A DNA stretch of 64,000 nt from Corallococcus macrosporus. GTDB taxonomy: Bacteria; Myxococcota; Myxococcia; Myxococcales; Myxococcaceae. The stretch covers positions 310,001 to 374,000 of the forward strand of contig NZ_JAFIMU010000017.1 of the NCBI RefSeq assembly GCF_017302985.1. The letters are read 5' to 3'. Under the pieces are notes generated by a model. The model did not search any database. It was not told the origin of the DNA and worked only from the letters and a program-made list of their open reading frames with translations. A program made the translations under genes and the position numbers. The stretch's first letter is position 1. Each line of letters begins with the position of its first letter. Below are positions 41,607-51,121 of the stretch, piece after piece.

Positions 41607-42602
41607 TCAGCCTTTCGTGCGCGTGGGCTTGCCGGTGAGCGTGGCGGTGGCGGCTTCTCGCGAGTGGTCCGGTTCCCAGGGGAGCCGTCCGGCACCTGGC
41701 AGGAACGGTGACACCAGTTCCGCTAGCTCTGGCTGGCCCACCAGCGGGGCCCCGGCGTGCAGGGATTGATTCAATGCCGTGCGCAGCTCCAGCAGGGAAG
41801 GGCGCTTCGATGGCGCCTTGGCCAGCGCCGCCGTCACCGCCTTCTGGAGTCCCGTGGGCACTCCGCCCGGCTTGCGTGGCACTTCCGTCAACACCGCGTC
41901 CATCGTGGCGGCCGGCGTGTCCCTCCGTAGCGGTGCCACTCCCGTGAGCAGTTCATGGAGCGTCAATGCCAGACCGTGCACGTCCGTCAGCGCATCCAGT
42001 GGTTCGTCGCGGAGCTGCTCGGGCGCGGCGTATTCCAGCCGGGCCTTCACCTGTCCGGGCTGTGTCTCGGTGAGCCGCCCTGCTCGGCGCGCGATGCCCA
42101 GGTCCAGCAGCTTCACCGCGCCGGTGTCGGAGAGCATCACGTTGCCGGGATGGAGGTCCCGGTGGATGAGGCCCAGCGGCTGTCCGTCACGTCCTCGCAA
42201 CGGATGCAGGTAGGCCAGGCACTCCGCCACGCTCAGCGCGATGCGCACCGCTTGGGGCCATGGCAGGGGGCCCAGCCCGGCGGCGCGGCGTGCTTCCAGG
42301 AGCTGCGCCAACGTGAGGCCGTGGACGTACTCGAACACGAGGAACAACAGCCCGTCCTGCTGCCCGAAGGCCCTCAGCCTCGCGAGCGCCGGGTGGTGGA
42401 GCAGGGCGGAGAGGTGGGCCTCGTCCAGGAACTGCCTCACCCATGCGTCATCTCCGGCCACTTCCGGCCGCATCCGCTTGAGCGCCACCAGCCGGTCCGG
42501 CCCCACGCCGCCCTTCACCTCGGCGAGGAACACCTCCGACATGGCGCCCAACGCCAGGCGCTTGAGGAGGACGAAGTCATCGAGGCTCGGTGCCTGCTGC
42601 AT
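41607..42602 (-). CDS. Soluble Ser/Thr protein kinase
   Basis: A 331-residue Hanks-type kinase without a transmembrane helix. Visible motifs are LKRLALGAMSEVFLAEV (Gly-poor nucleotide loop), LVALKRMRPE (catalytic Lys), LIHRDLHPGNVML (HRD with His where Lys is usual at +2), LLDLGIARR (DLG instead of DFG), and YAAPEQLRDEPLDALTDVHGLALTLHELLTG. DLG and HRDLHPGN variants are common in myxobacterial kinases, so activity is plausible. ATG 42602 has AAGG 9 nt upstream; an in-frame GTG lies seven codons earlier. A short Thr/Arg/Lys tail follows the domain. It faces away from the GH5 gene; its target is not evident. Confidence 0.88.
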   Translation of the reverse strand: MQQAPSLDDFVLLKRLALGAMSEVFLAEVKGGVGPDRLVALKRMRPEVAGDDAWVRQFLDEAHLSALLHHPALARLRAFGQQDGLLFLVFEYVHGLTLAQLLEARRAAGLGPLPWPQAVRIALSVAECLAYLHPLRGRDGQPLGLIHRDLHPGNVMLSDTGAVKLLDLGIARRAGRLTETQPGQVKARLEYAAPEQLRDEPLDALTDVHGLALTLHELLTGVAPLRRDTPAATMDAVLTEVPRKPGGVPTGLQKAVTAALAKAPSKRPSLLELRTALNQSLHAGAPLVGQPELAELVSPFLPGAGRLPWEPDHSREAATATLTGKPTRTKG

Positions 42603-42720
42603 GGCGTGGACCTTAACAGGCACGCTGGCGGGACTCGCGAAGTGACGGCTGGCGTGAAATGAGCAGGCTTTGAAGCGGCTGGGGTGTGTCGCCTCCGCCG
42701 CCGAAGGGGCGGAGGGGGCG

Positions 42721-42735
42721 TGGCACGGAACCTGC
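42721..42735 (+). promoter_or_regulatory. Candidate sigma-54 promoter of the GH5 gene
   Basis: TGGCACGGAACCTGC matches the -24/-12 consensus TGGCAC-N5-TTGC at all but one conserved base, and the GG and GC pairs have the required 10-nt separation. It lies 53 bp before the GH5 start at 42788, so transcription would begin near 42746. A sigma-54 activator is encoded 2 kb upstream, which makes functional use plausible but not proven. Confidence 0.5.
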
Positions 42736-42787
42736 CTTGTGCCGTGACGAACCCCTGAGGCCCCCTCATCCCCCGAAAGGCAGACGC

Positions 42788-43951
42788 ATGTTCCGCCCCC
42801 TGAAGTGGTCGCTCCTCCTGGCCTGTGGCCTCACCGCGTGCGGTGGGCCCGAGCTGGAAACTCCCGCGCCGGAGGCCGCCGACGTGGAGCAGGCCGCCAC
42901 CGCGACGCCCAATCCCACGGGCCGCTTCTACATCGTGGGCAAGGACATCGTGGGCCCCAGCGGCAACAAATTCTACCCGGTGGGCGCCAACCTGGACGGT
43001 TGGGACTTCTTCCAGCGCGACACGGAGAACCGCGCGGACGCCGCCGTGAAGTGGGGCTGGAACATCGTGCGCATCAACGGCGCGCAGCTGGCGCACCCGG
43101 AGTACAACACCTACGGCCTGGTGTCCGGCGACACGTCGAAGCCGAACTTCGACAAGATCGACCGCATCGTGCAGGCGTTCACGTCGAAGAAGATCGTCGT
43201 GATGCTCGAGTTCCACGACAAGGTGTGGAGCGGTGGCAAGACGGACGCCACGAAGCTGGCGCAGACCCGCGACGCCTGGGCGGCGCTGGCGCAGAAGTAC
43301 AAGAACAACACCTACGTCTGGTTCAACCTCCTCAACGAGCCCATCTGGGGCGAGGCGGTGACGGACTACCTGAGCGTGCTGGGGACGCTGCGAGCGGCGG
43401 TGCGCAACACGGGCGCGGAGAACGTCGTCGTCATCGACGGTGGCGTCGCGGGGCAGGAGTGGAACCGCTGGGGCGTGCCGGGCAACCTCATCCCCACGTA
43501 CGGGCCGCAGCTGTCGGACGGCAAGTGCAACACGCTCTTCTCCATCCACGTCTACAACGCGTGGGCGGAGGCCGGCGGCAGCAATGTGCACTCGGCGGAG
43601 TTCGTGTCGTACGTGAAGTCGGTGCAGGCCAAGAACCTGGCGCTCATCGTGGGGGAGACGGGCTGGAACAAGACGGACGCGGACGTGCCCCGGCTGAAGG
43701 CGGGCAGCATGGTGGCCTTCAACAACGCGCCCACCTACGGGGTCGGCATCATCGGGTGGCACGCGAACCCGAACTGGGATGACACGTTCTTCCTCACCAC
43801 CTCCGGCCAGTTCCACGCGGTGGACAACTGGACCACGCCCACCAACCTGACGGACTTCGGCAAGGCGCTGTGGAAGCTGTCGAAGACGAAGCCCGCCCTG
43901 GGCGCCTTCACCGGGGACTACCGGAACAGCCACTGCGGTTCGGCGAACTGA
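42788..43951 (+). CDS. GH5 cellulase-family lipoprotein
   Basis: A 387-residue lipoprotein (signal LKWSLLLACGLTAC). The catalytic barrel contains YPVGANLDGWDFFQ, WGWNIVRIN, VVMLEFHD, the acid/base Glu184 in FNLLNEPIWGE and the nucleophile Glu290 in LIVGETGWN, 106 residues apart as usual for GH5. Likely a secreted endo-beta-glycanase (cellulose, mannan or a mixed-linkage glucan). GAAAGG lies 8 nt before the ATG, and a sigma-54-like promoter lies 53 bp upstream. No binding module is fused. Confidence 0.9.
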   Translation: MFRPLKWSLLLACGLTACGGPELETPAPEAADVEQAATATPNPTGRFYIVGKDIVGPSGNKFYPVGANLDGWDFFQRDTENRADAAVKWGWNIVRINGAQLAHPEYNTYGLVSGDTSKPNFDKIDRIVQAFTSKKIVVMLEFHDKVWSGGKTDATKLAQTRDAWAALAQKYKNNTYVWFNLLNEPIWGEAVTDYLSVLGTLRAAVRNTGAENVVVIDGGVAGQEWNRWGVPGNLIPTYGPQLSDGKCNTLFSIHVYNAWAEAGGSNVHSAEFVSYVKSVQAKNLALIVGETGWNKTDADVPRLKAGSMVAFNNAPTYGVGIIGWHANPNWDDTFFLTTSGQFHAVDNWTTPTNLTDFGKALWKLSKTKPALGAFTGDYRNSHCGSAN

Positions 43952-43970
43952 CTGTCCTCTCGTGTGAACA

Positions 43971-43998
43971 GCCCCTGTTCACAGAACAGGACAGGGGC
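43971..43998. terminator. Nested hairpin between convergent genes, possible bidirectional terminator
   Basis: GCCCCTGT (43971-43978) pairs with ACAGGGGC (43991-43998), and alternatively CCTGTTC (43974-43980) pairs with GAACAGG (43984-43990). It lies 20 bp after the GH5 stop, facing the convergent gene that ends at 44064. There is no U-tract on either side, so efficiency is uncertain. Confidence 0.4.
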
Positions 43999-44063
43999 CG
44001 TCACGCGCGGGTCGTTCCGGAACGCGAGCCCGGCCATCGCCTCGGACCCATGGACAGGGCGGA

Positions 44064-45230
44064 TCAGGCCAGGTCCTGCGGCCAGGTGCTGGTGTCTCCG
44101 TCGGAATAGACGGGCGCCACCTTCTGCTGCTCTCCCTCCCAGTAGAAGCGGAACTTCGACCAGGGGGCCTTGTGCGCGGAGGCGTCGACCATGCTGAAGC
44201 CCGGGTCGAAGCGCGTCTCCTTGCGGAAGTTCCGGGAGGCACCCGCCGTGGTGATGTTCGCCCGGCGCGCCAGCACCTCCGTGACGAGGCCGAAGCGCTT
44301 GAGCTCGCGGTGGAACACCGCCGCGAACGCGTTCTTGTCCATGGGCGCCCTTCGGGCCGCGTCGAGCCGGCTCTCGTTCTCTTCCTTCGACTGGTCCTTG
44401 TTGTAGAGCGGCGGGATGTAGCCCGCGCCATAGCAGCTCACCACGCTGATGCAGGTGATGGGGTTGGCCCCCAGGACCGTGTTCTTCATGAGGGCGGCCA
44501 TGACGGAGCCGGAGAGACCCGCGAAGTTGAAGCCGTCGTCGCCGTGTGCCACCAGATACAGCCGGCAGGCGGCCTTCTTGAGGTTGATGCGGAAGACCTT
44601 CTCCACCGTCGCCGCGTTCTCGGTCTGGTTCTCGGGCTTGGTAGCGTTCTGGATGGCCGCCTTGGCGCTGGTGGAGATCGCCATGAGCCTGTGCGTGGAA
44701 GCGTCGAAGGGATCTCCCGCCCGAAGGTGGATGTGGACGAGGCTGGAGATGTCCGGGTGCTTGCTCTGAAGGTCGTTCGCGATGTTCTCGATGGCCGAGT
44801 CCCCGGTGCCCGTCAGCACGGCGATGACGAGCTGGTGGGTGAAGCGCTTCGACTTGGGGCGGGTCGTGGGAGGGCTGCTCGTGGAGGAGGTGCCGAAGGA
44901 GAAGCTCGGGAGGGAGCCGAAGGAGAACGTCGAAGGCGTCGGCGGCGGCCCCCCGGGCGAGGACGGCGGACCGAAGGAGAAGGTGAAGGTCGGCTGCGGC
45001 GGGGACGGCAGCAGGTGGAACGGCGACGGCGTGGGCGGAGGCGGAGGCAAGGGGCTCGACAGCGGAGGGCTGCTGGTGCTGCCGCCCGTCCCCTTGGGCG
45101 TGTAGCCCGTGCCGCTGTAGTCCACCTTGAAGGCCGGCTGGGTCTGCGCGCCACCACACTGCGGGCAGTACGCGTACACATCGCGGTCGAACAGTGAGCC
45201 ACACAGCAGGCACTTGAGGATGACGGGCAT
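44064..45230 (-). CDS. Zinc ribbon - FSFG linker - caspase-like (C80-type) protein
   Basis: A 388-residue protein of an unrecognised architecture. The N-terminus is a zinc ribbon with Cys7-x2-Cys10 and Cys22-x2-Cys25. Residues ~50-125 are a Pro/Ser/Thr/Phe-rich linker with three FSFG motifs (84-87, 102-105, 110-113). The C-terminal domain (~130-388) has LYLVAHGDDGFNFAGLSG with His229 and ISVVSCYGAG with Cys266; this pairing and the FAGLS segment resemble the self-cleaving cysteine protease (peptidase C80) of RTX-type toxins, a caspase-like fold. No signal peptide is seen, so it should be cytoplasmic. The start at MPVILKC places the ribbon at the very N-terminus; the open frame upstream has no homology. 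Confidence 0.65.
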   Translation of the reverse strand: MPVILKCLLCGSLFDRDVYAYCPQCGGAQTQPAFKVDYSGTGYTPKGTGGSTSSPPLSSPLPPPPPTPSPFHLLPSPPQPTFTFSFGPPSSPGGPPPTPSTFSFGSLPSFSFGTSSTSSPPTTRPKSKRFTHQLVIAVLTGTGDSAIENIANDLQSKHPDISSLVHIHLRAGDPFDASTHRLMAISTSAKAAIQNATKPENQTENAATVEKVFRINLKKAACRLYLVAHGDDGFNFAGLSGSVMAALMKNTVLGANPITCISVVSCYGAGYIPPLYNKDQSKEENESRLDAARRAPMDKNAFAAVFHRELKRFGLVTEVLARRANITTAGASRNFRKETRFDPGFSMVDASAHKAPWSKFRFYWEGEQQKVAPVYSDGDTSTWPQDLA

Positions 45231-45345
45231 GGGAGCGACTCCGGGGCCAGCCTCGCAGCGTACTCCCTCACCTGGGTTTGACCCGAATCGCCGGGTCGCT
45301 GCCTCCCTGCCTGCCGGACCCCTTTTCCGGGAGGCTTTTCCCCTC

Positions 45346-47157
45346 ATGCATCCCCCTCGTTCCTCATCCCGCGCGGCCCTCGCCGTGCTCCTGCTGCTCC
45401 TGCCCACCCTGGCCCTGGCCGCAGACCGGGGCGCCTGGGCCCCGGGCGTCGCGTACACCGTGGGCGACATCGCGTCCTATGGCGGCAAGGGCTACGACTG
45501 CCGGCAGTCCCATACGTCCCTGGTGGGCTGGGAGCCACCCAACGTGCTCGCCCTGTGGCTGGAGCGCACCGGCACGCCTCCTCCCGCCGACACCCAGGCC
45601 CCCAGCACTCCCTCTGGGGTCACCTCGCCGTCCAAGACCTACGAGAGCGTGTCGCTGACCTGGAGCACGTCCACGGACAACGTGGGCGTCACCGGCTACG
45701 AGGTCTTCGTCAACAACGGCGCGGCCGCCTCCGCCACCTCCACCACGACGAGCGCCACCGTGACGGGGCTCGCCGCGAACACGGCCTACACGTTCACGGT
45801 GAAGGCGCGCGACGCGGCGGGGAACCGCTCCGCGGCGAGCGCGGCGTTCAGCACCACCACGCCCGCGCGCCCCCCGGCCGACACCCAGGCCCCCACCGCG
45901 CCCGGCTCCCTGCGCTCCACCGGCGTGACGGCCTCCAGCGTGTCCCTGGCGTTCAACGCGTCCAGCGACAACGTGGGCGTCACCGGGTACGAAATCTTCG
46001 TCAACGGCGGCACCAGCGCGGCGGCCACCAGCACCACGACCACCGCGACCGTGACGGGGCTTTCAGCCAACACCACCTATACGTTCACCGCGAAGGCGCG
46101 CGACGCGGCCGGCAACCGGTCCTCCGCGAGCAACAGCGTCGCCGTGACGACGGGCACCACCGCGCCTTCCGGCGGCAAGGTGCTGGTCGGCTACTGGCAC
46201 AACTTCGACAACGGCTCCACGAACATCCGGCTGCGCGACGTGTCGTCGAAGTTCAACGTCATCCAGGTCGCCTTCGCGGAGCCGGTGGCGGGTGCGCCGT
46301 CGGGCACCATGGGCTTCACGCCGTACAACGCCACCGTGGCGGAGTTCAAGGCGGACATCGCCGCGCTCAAGGCGCAGGGCCGCAAGGTGCTCATCTCGCT
46401 GGGCGGCGCCAACGGCACCATCCACCTGGACGACGCGGCGGCGAAGCAGGCCTTCGTCACCAGCATGCAGGGGCTCATCCACACGTATGGCTTTGACGGG
46501 CTGGACCTGGACCTGGAGGGCGCGTCGCTGGCGCTTGGCGCCGGGGACAGCGACTTCCGCAACCCCACCACGCCGCGCATCCAGAACCTCATCGCGGGCA
46601 CGCGGCAGTTGCTCAACGACAACGGGTCGGGCTTCCTGCTCACCATGGCGCCGGAGACGGCCTACGTGCAGGGCGGCTACGCGGCCTACGGCGGCCCGTG
46701 GGGCGCCTACCTCCCCGTCATCCACGCGCTGCGCGACCGGCTCACGTACCTGCACGTGCAGCACTACAACACCGGCACCGTGATGGCGCTGGACGGCCGC
46801 GCCTACGCGCAGTCCACGCCGGACTTCCACGTGGCCATGGCGGAGATGCTGCTCCAGGGCTTCCCGGTGGGCGGCAACGCGAGCGCCGTCTTCCCCGCGC
46901 TGCGGCCGGAGCAGGTCGTCATCGGCCTGCCGTCCTCGCCGCAGGCCGCGGGCGGGGGCTACACCACGCCCGCGAACGTGCAGAAGGCGCTGGACTACCT
47001 GATGAAGGGCCAGGCCTTCGGCGGCACCTACGTGCTGCGCCAGGCCGGCGGCTACCCCGGCTTCAAGGGGTTGATGACCTGGTCCATCAACTGGGACGCG
47101 TTCACGAACTTCGAGTTCTCCAACAGCCACCGCGCCTACCTGGATACCTACCGGTAG
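45346..47157 (+). CDS. GH18 chitinase with chitin-binding and two Fn3 domains
   Basis: A 603-residue secreted enzyme with a cleavable signal (AALAVLLLLLPTLALAA). First comes a CBM5/12-type chitin-binding module (APGVAYTVGDIASYGGKGYDCRQSHTSLVGWEPPNVLALW), then two fibronectin type III domains (DTQAPSTPSGVTSP..., DTQAPTAPGSLRST...), then a GH18 barrel with FDGLDLDLEG, where Glu391 is the proton donor of the DxxDxDxE motif. LISLGGANG is the other family signature. It hydrolyses chitin, fitting attack on fungi. GGGAGG lies 11 nt before the ATG. The two Fn3 domains are very similar to each other. Confidence 0.94.
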   Translation: MHPPRSSSRAALAVLLLLLPTLALAADRGAWAPGVAYTVGDIASYGGKGYDCRQSHTSLVGWEPPNVLALWLERTGTPPPADTQAPSTPSGVTSPSKTYESVSLTWSTSTDNVGVTGYEVFVNNGAAASATSTTTSATVTGLAANTAYTFTVKARDAAGNRSAASAAFSTTTPARPPADTQAPTAPGSLRSTGVTASSVSLAFNASSDNVGVTGYEIFVNGGTSAAATSTTTTATVTGLSANTTYTFTAKARDAAGNRSSASNSVAVTTGTTAPSGGKVLVGYWHNFDNGSTNIRLRDVSSKFNVIQVAFAEPVAGAPSGTMGFTPYNATVAEFKADIAALKAQGRKVLISLGGANGTIHLDDAAAKQAFVTSMQGLIHTYGFDGLDLDLEGASLALGAGDSDFRNPTTPRIQNLIAGTRQLLNDNGSGFLLTMAPETAYVQGGYAAYGGPWGAYLPVIHALRDRLTYLHVQHYNTGTVMALDGRAYAQSTPDFHVAMAEMLLQGFPVGGNASAVFPALRPEQVVIGLPSSPQAAGGGYTTPANVQKALDYLMKGQAFGGTYVLRQAGGYPGFKGLMTWSINWDAFTNFEFSNSHRAYLDTYR

Positions 47158-47171
47158 GCGCGGCGGGCTGG

Positions 47172-50100
47172 CTAGAGACAGAAGTTGAGGAACACGCTGA
47201 CGTAGTGACGGCCGGAGTTGGCCGTGATGAGGTCCTCACGGCCATCTCCGTTGACGTCCGCGCGGGTCAGCGCGGAGACGCTGCTCGTGGTGGAGAAGTC
47301 CACGGGCGCTCCGAAGCTGCCCGTGCCGGTGCCCGGGAACACGCGCACGTAATGGGCCGCGCTGGCGGCGTTGTTGTGCGAGACGGCGAGGTCCACCTTC
47401 CCGTCCCCGTCGAAGTCCGCCGCCGCCACGCCCTGGGGCGTGTTCCCCGTGGTGAGCGTCTGCGCCACGGTCAGGCCCCACGGCGTCGTGCCCAGCAGCA
47501 CGCTGACGCTGCTGCCGTTGCTGTTGGCCACAGCCGCGTCCACGCGCCCGTCGCCGTTGAACTCCGCGAGCGCGATGGCGCGGGGCCGGCTGCCCACCGA
47601 CACGGAGGGCTGACGCGCGAAGGTGCCGCCGCCCAGGTTGCGCTCGGGTTCGACGGTGCCGTCGTAGCTGACCAGCAGCAGGTCCTTGCGTCCGTCCCCG
47701 TCCAGGTCCGCGCTGGCGAGCGCGATGGGCAGGGTCGCGACGTCGGTGGTCACGGCGGCCGCGAAGCCTCCGAAGCCATCCCCTGCCAGCAGGCTCACGG
47801 TGTTGTCGGCGTTGTTCGCGGTGACGAGGTCCACCCGTCCATCGCCGGTGAAGTCCTCGGCGAGCAGCGCCATGGGCACCCGGCCCGTCGTGAAGTCCTT
47901 CCGGGCGAAGTTGCCGAGGCCATTGCCCAGCCACACGGTGACGTTGCCGTTGAGCGTGGGGCCCGGCGTCCCGTTCTGGTTGGCCGTGACGAGGTCCAGC
48001 TTGCCGTCCTGGTTGAGGTCCACGGCCACGACGGCGCTCGGGATGGACGCGGTGCTCAGGTTGCGGCTGACGCCGAAGCCGCCCTGGCCGTCTCCCAGCT
48101 TCACGGCGACCCCGGCGCTGTCGCGGGAGGTCACCGCGAGGTCCAGCACACCGTCTCCGTTGAAGTCGCCCGTCGCCGTCCAGGCAGGGCTCGGGACGGC
48201 GGCCACGTCGAGCCTCGTCAGGAACGCTCCCTGGCCGCGGCCCTTGAGCAGGGACAGCCCGTCGCTCGTGCTCGCCACCGCGATGTCCCTGTGGCCGTCC
48301 CCGTCGAAGTCGCCGACCGCCACGCCGTGCGATGACTCCAGCGTGGGCAGGTCCTTGCGCACGGGGAAGCCGCCCGTGCCATCCCCCAGGCGCACCGTGA
48401 TGACGGTCTTGCCGTGGGTCACCACGGCGTCCTCGTGGCCGTCACCGTCGACGTCCGTGAGCTCCAGGCTGCCGGGCGCATCGGCGACCGGGAAGCTCAT
48501 GGGCGCCGCGAAGCGTCCCGTGCCATCGCCCATCGCCACGCCGAGCGACGTCGCGCCCTGGTTGAGGAACACGACGTCGAGCTTGCCGTCGCGGTCCAGG
48601 TCCACGCTCCGGGGCTGGGTGGCATACAGCTCCGTCTGGAGCACCTGTCCGGGCTGGAAGCCGCCGGCCCCGTCCGCGAGCAGCACCGTGGCGGAGAAGG
48701 TGTTGTGCGTGACGAACAGGTCCTGCCGGCCGTCCCCGTTGAAGTCCCCCATCGTGGCCGCGCGGGGCGCCTCCGGGAAGGGCACGTCCTGCCGGGGCCC
48801 GAAGCCTCCGGTGCCGTCGCCGGGGAACAGGCTGATGACCGTGCTCGTGGAGCTGGGCGCGACGAGGTCCAGGCGCCCGTCATCGTTGAAGTCCAGCACG
48901 GCCAGGACACTCTGCACGACGGGAATGTCCAGGTTCTTGCGCGACGTGAACCGGCCCTTCCCGTCGCCGAAGGCGATGCTGACAGTGGTGGTGCCGGAGA
49001 TGGAGCTCAGGAAGAGGAGGTCCAGGTGGCCGTCCTCGTTGAAGTCCGCGGCGTGGGCCCGGTCCTGCGTCGTGGCCGTGTTCACGGTGAGGGGCGTCTG
49101 GCGCGTGAAGCCTCCGACGCCGTCTCCCACCATCACGGCCACGCCGCTGGACTGGGTGATGCCCAGGTCCGGGAGGCCGTCCTCGTTGAAGTCCCCGGCG
49201 GCGACCGCGTTCACGCCGGTGACCGGGAGCTTCGGCCAGCCGCCCAGCGACAGGCCGCAGGGCGTGGTCGCGTCACACGCGGGCGACAGCTCGCTGTCTC
49301 CCACCGCGTTGGTGGCCTGGACGGTGAAGGTGTAGTGCGTGCCACCCTCCAGGCCCGAGAGGATCGCGGACGTGGCGCTGCCCGCCACGTTCACCGTCCT
49401 GCCGCCGGGACTCGCGCGCACGGAGAAGCGGGTGAGGGCGCTGCCACCGTCGGATTCGGGGAGCGCCCAGTCCACGCGGACCCGGCCCTTCCCCAGCGCG
49501 GTGGCGAGCGGCGTCCGGGGCGCACCGGGCACGTCCGGCGTCGTCACCTCGGCGGAGGGCTGGGAGTCCGCGCTGGTGCCCACGGCGTTCACGGCGGCGA
49601 CCGTCACCGTGTACGTCGTTCCTCGGGGCAGGCCCGTGAGGACCGCCTGGGTTTGCGGTCCCACGGTGACCGCCGCGCCCGCGACGCCGGCCACGGAAGG
49701 TGTCACCCGGTAGGCCGTCACCGGCGAGCCACCGTTGGAGGTGGGGGCGGTCCACGTGAGCGTGAGCTGACCGGCGCCCGCGACCGCCACGACGTCCGTC
49801 GGCGCGGCTGGAGGACCGACAGGGGTGACCGTCTCCGTCGCCTCGGGGCCGGTGCCCACCGCGTTGAGCGCGACGACGTGCAGCGTGTACGCAGTGCCGT
49901 TGGTCAGCTCCGTGAAGTGCGTCTGGGTCTGGGTGGAGGGCAGCGTCTGGGTCACGTCGCCCGGCTGGAGCGTCACGGTGTAGCCGGTGAGGGCGTTGCC
50001 TCCGTCGGAGGTGGGGGCGCTCCAGGACACGGTGGTGGCGCCGTCCTCCGCTTGCGCGGACAGGTCCAGCGGGGCTCCCGGCACGTCCGGCGTGGTGATG

Positions 50101-51020
50101 GCCGTGGACGCAGTGGACGCGGGCCCTTCTCCCGCGGCGTTCGAGGCGCGCACGGTGAAGGTGTAGGCCGTGCCGTTGGCCAGGCCCGTGACGTGGGCCT
50201 GCTGTCCCGTGACGTCGACGCTCGCGCCCTCCACGGCGGGCTGGACGTCCACGGCGTAGCCGGTGATGGGGCTGCCGTTCGTTTCAGGGGCGGTCCAGGA
50301 CACCGTCGCACCGCGCACCTCCGCGGTGGCGACCACTCCCGAGGGTGCTCCCGGCCTGCCCGCGGGCGTCACCGGTTCGGAGGGTTGGGACGGCGTGGAG
50401 GGGCCCACGGCGTTCATGGCCACCACGGTGAACGTGTACGCGGTCCCGTTGGTGAGGCCCGTGAGCTGGGCTTCGAGCACGTCCGGCGCGACCGTCTCCG
50501 ACGCGCCGCCCGGTGAGGCCGTGACGGTGTAGCCCGTGAGCGGGCTTCCGTTGTCCTCGGCCGGCATCCAGAACACCCGGACGGTACCGTCCCCGCTCAT
50601 CGCCATCACTGCTTCGGGCGGTGAAGGGACCTCCGCGACCGTGCCCCCGTCCACGACGCCGGCATCGTCGGAGGTGCCGGCATCGTCAGCCGTCCCCGCG
50701 TCGTCGGAAGTGCCGGCATCGTCGGCCGTGCCCGCATCCGGGTCGCCCGGATCAACGGTGCCCGCGTCGTCGGCTGTGCCCGCATCCGAGGTGCCCGCAT
50801 CGGAGGTACCTGCATCGTTGGCGGTGCCCGCGTCGCCGGTGCCCGCATCGTCGGAGGTGCCAGCGTCCAGGACGCCGGCATCGTCGTCAGGGCCCGCGTC
50901 CGTCACGCCCGCGTCGCGGACTGGCGGCTCGGGCGGCAGCGGTGAGACGCCTGGATCGCCGCATCCCACGGCGACTGAAAGCATGACGAGGACAAACCAG
51001 ACGGCCCCACGGAACGGCAT
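47172..51020 (-). CDS. Giant lipoprotein: DAGT linker, five Fn3 domains, fourteen FG-GAP repeats
   Basis: A 1282-residue lipoprotein (signal WFVLVMLSVAVGC). Residues ~30-130 are a low-complexity Asp/Ala/Gly/Thr linker of DAGTSDDAGTAD units. Five Fn3 domains follow (openings such as PSPPEAVMAMSG, RPGAPSGVVATAEV, VPGAPLDLSAQAE, PAAPTDVVAVAG, VPGAPRTPLATAL). The C-terminal half has about fourteen FG-GAP/VCBS repeats with D-x-N/D-x-D-G loops (GDFNGDGRQDLFV, DVDGDGHEDAVV, DLDGDGRKDLLL), which would build beta-propellers binding calcium. Likely a large surface adhesion or interaction protein. ATG 51020 has GGGGGAG upstream; a GTG two codons earlier is too close to it. Confidence 0.9.
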   Translation of the reverse strand: MPFRGAVWFVLVMLSVAVGCGDPGVSPLPPEPPVRDAGVTDAGPDDDAGVLDAGTSDDAGTGDAGTANDAGTSDAGTSDAGTADDAGTVDPGDPDAGTADDAGTSDDAGTADDAGTSDDAGVVDGGTVAEVPSPPEAVMAMSGDGTVRVFWMPAEDNGSPLTGYTVTASPGGASETVAPDVLEAQLTGLTNGTAYTFTVVAMNAVGPSTPSQPSEPVTPAGRPGAPSGVVATAEVRGATVSWTAPETNGSPITGYAVDVQPAVEGASVDVTGQQAHVTGLANGTAYTFTVRASNAAGEGPASTASTAITTPDVPGAPLDLSAQAEDGATTVSWSAPTSDGGNALTGYTVTLQPGDVTQTLPSTQTQTHFTELTNGTAYTLHVVALNAVGTGPEATETVTPVGPPAAPTDVVAVAGAGQLTLTWTAPTSNGGSPVTAYRVTPSVAGVAGAAVTVGPQTQAVLTGLPRGTTYTVTVAAVNAVGTSADSQPSAEVTTPDVPGAPRTPLATALGKGRVRVDWALPESDGGSALTRFSVRASPGGRTVNVAGSATSAILSGLEGGTHYTFTVQATNAVGDSELSPACDATTPCGLSLGGWPKLPVTGVNAVAAGDFNEDGLPDLGITQSSGVAVMVGDGVGGFTRQTPLTVNTATTQDRAHAADFNEDGHLDLLFLSSISGTTTVSIAFGDGKGRFTSRKNLDIPVVQSVLAVLDFNDDGRLDLVAPSSTSTVISLFPGDGTGGFGPRQDVPFPEAPRAATMGDFNGDGRQDLFVTHNTFSATVLLADGAGGFQPGQVLQTELYATQPRSVDLDRDGKLDVVFLNQGATSLGVAMGDGTGRFAAPMSFPVADAPGSLELTDVDGDGHEDAVVTHGKTVITVRLGDGTGGFPVRKDLPTLESSHGVAVGDFDGDGHRDIAVASTSDGLSLLKGRGQGAFLTRLDVAAVPSPAWTATGDFNGDGVLDLAVTSRDSAGVAVKLGDGQGGFGVSRNLSTASIPSAVVAVDLNQDGKLDLVTANQNGTPGPTLNGNVTVWLGNGLGNFARKDFTTGRVPMALLAEDFTGDGRVDLVTANNADNTVSLLAGDGFGGFAAAVTTDVATLPIALASADLDGDGRKDLLLVSYDGTVEPERNLGGGTFARQPSVSVGSRPRAIALAEFNGDGRVDAAVANSNGSSVSVLLGTTPWGLTVAQTLTTGNTPQGVAAADFDGDGKVDLAVSHNNAASAAHYVRVFPGTGTGSFGAPVDFSTTSSVSALTRADVNGDGREDLITANSGRHYVSVFLNFCL

Positions 51021-51121
51021 TTCCACTCCCCCTTCGGTACGGGGGACCGTTCTACCAGTCCGTGCTCCGTGTCCTCAATGCGTGGCCAGGGACGCGGAGG
51101 CACTGTGGGTGTCTGTCATTG

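Noticed and set aside
50650..50930. Short tandem repeats as a separate genetic element
   Set aside because: They are the coding DNA of the Asp/Ala/Gly/Thr linker of the giant lipoprotein and stay in frame.
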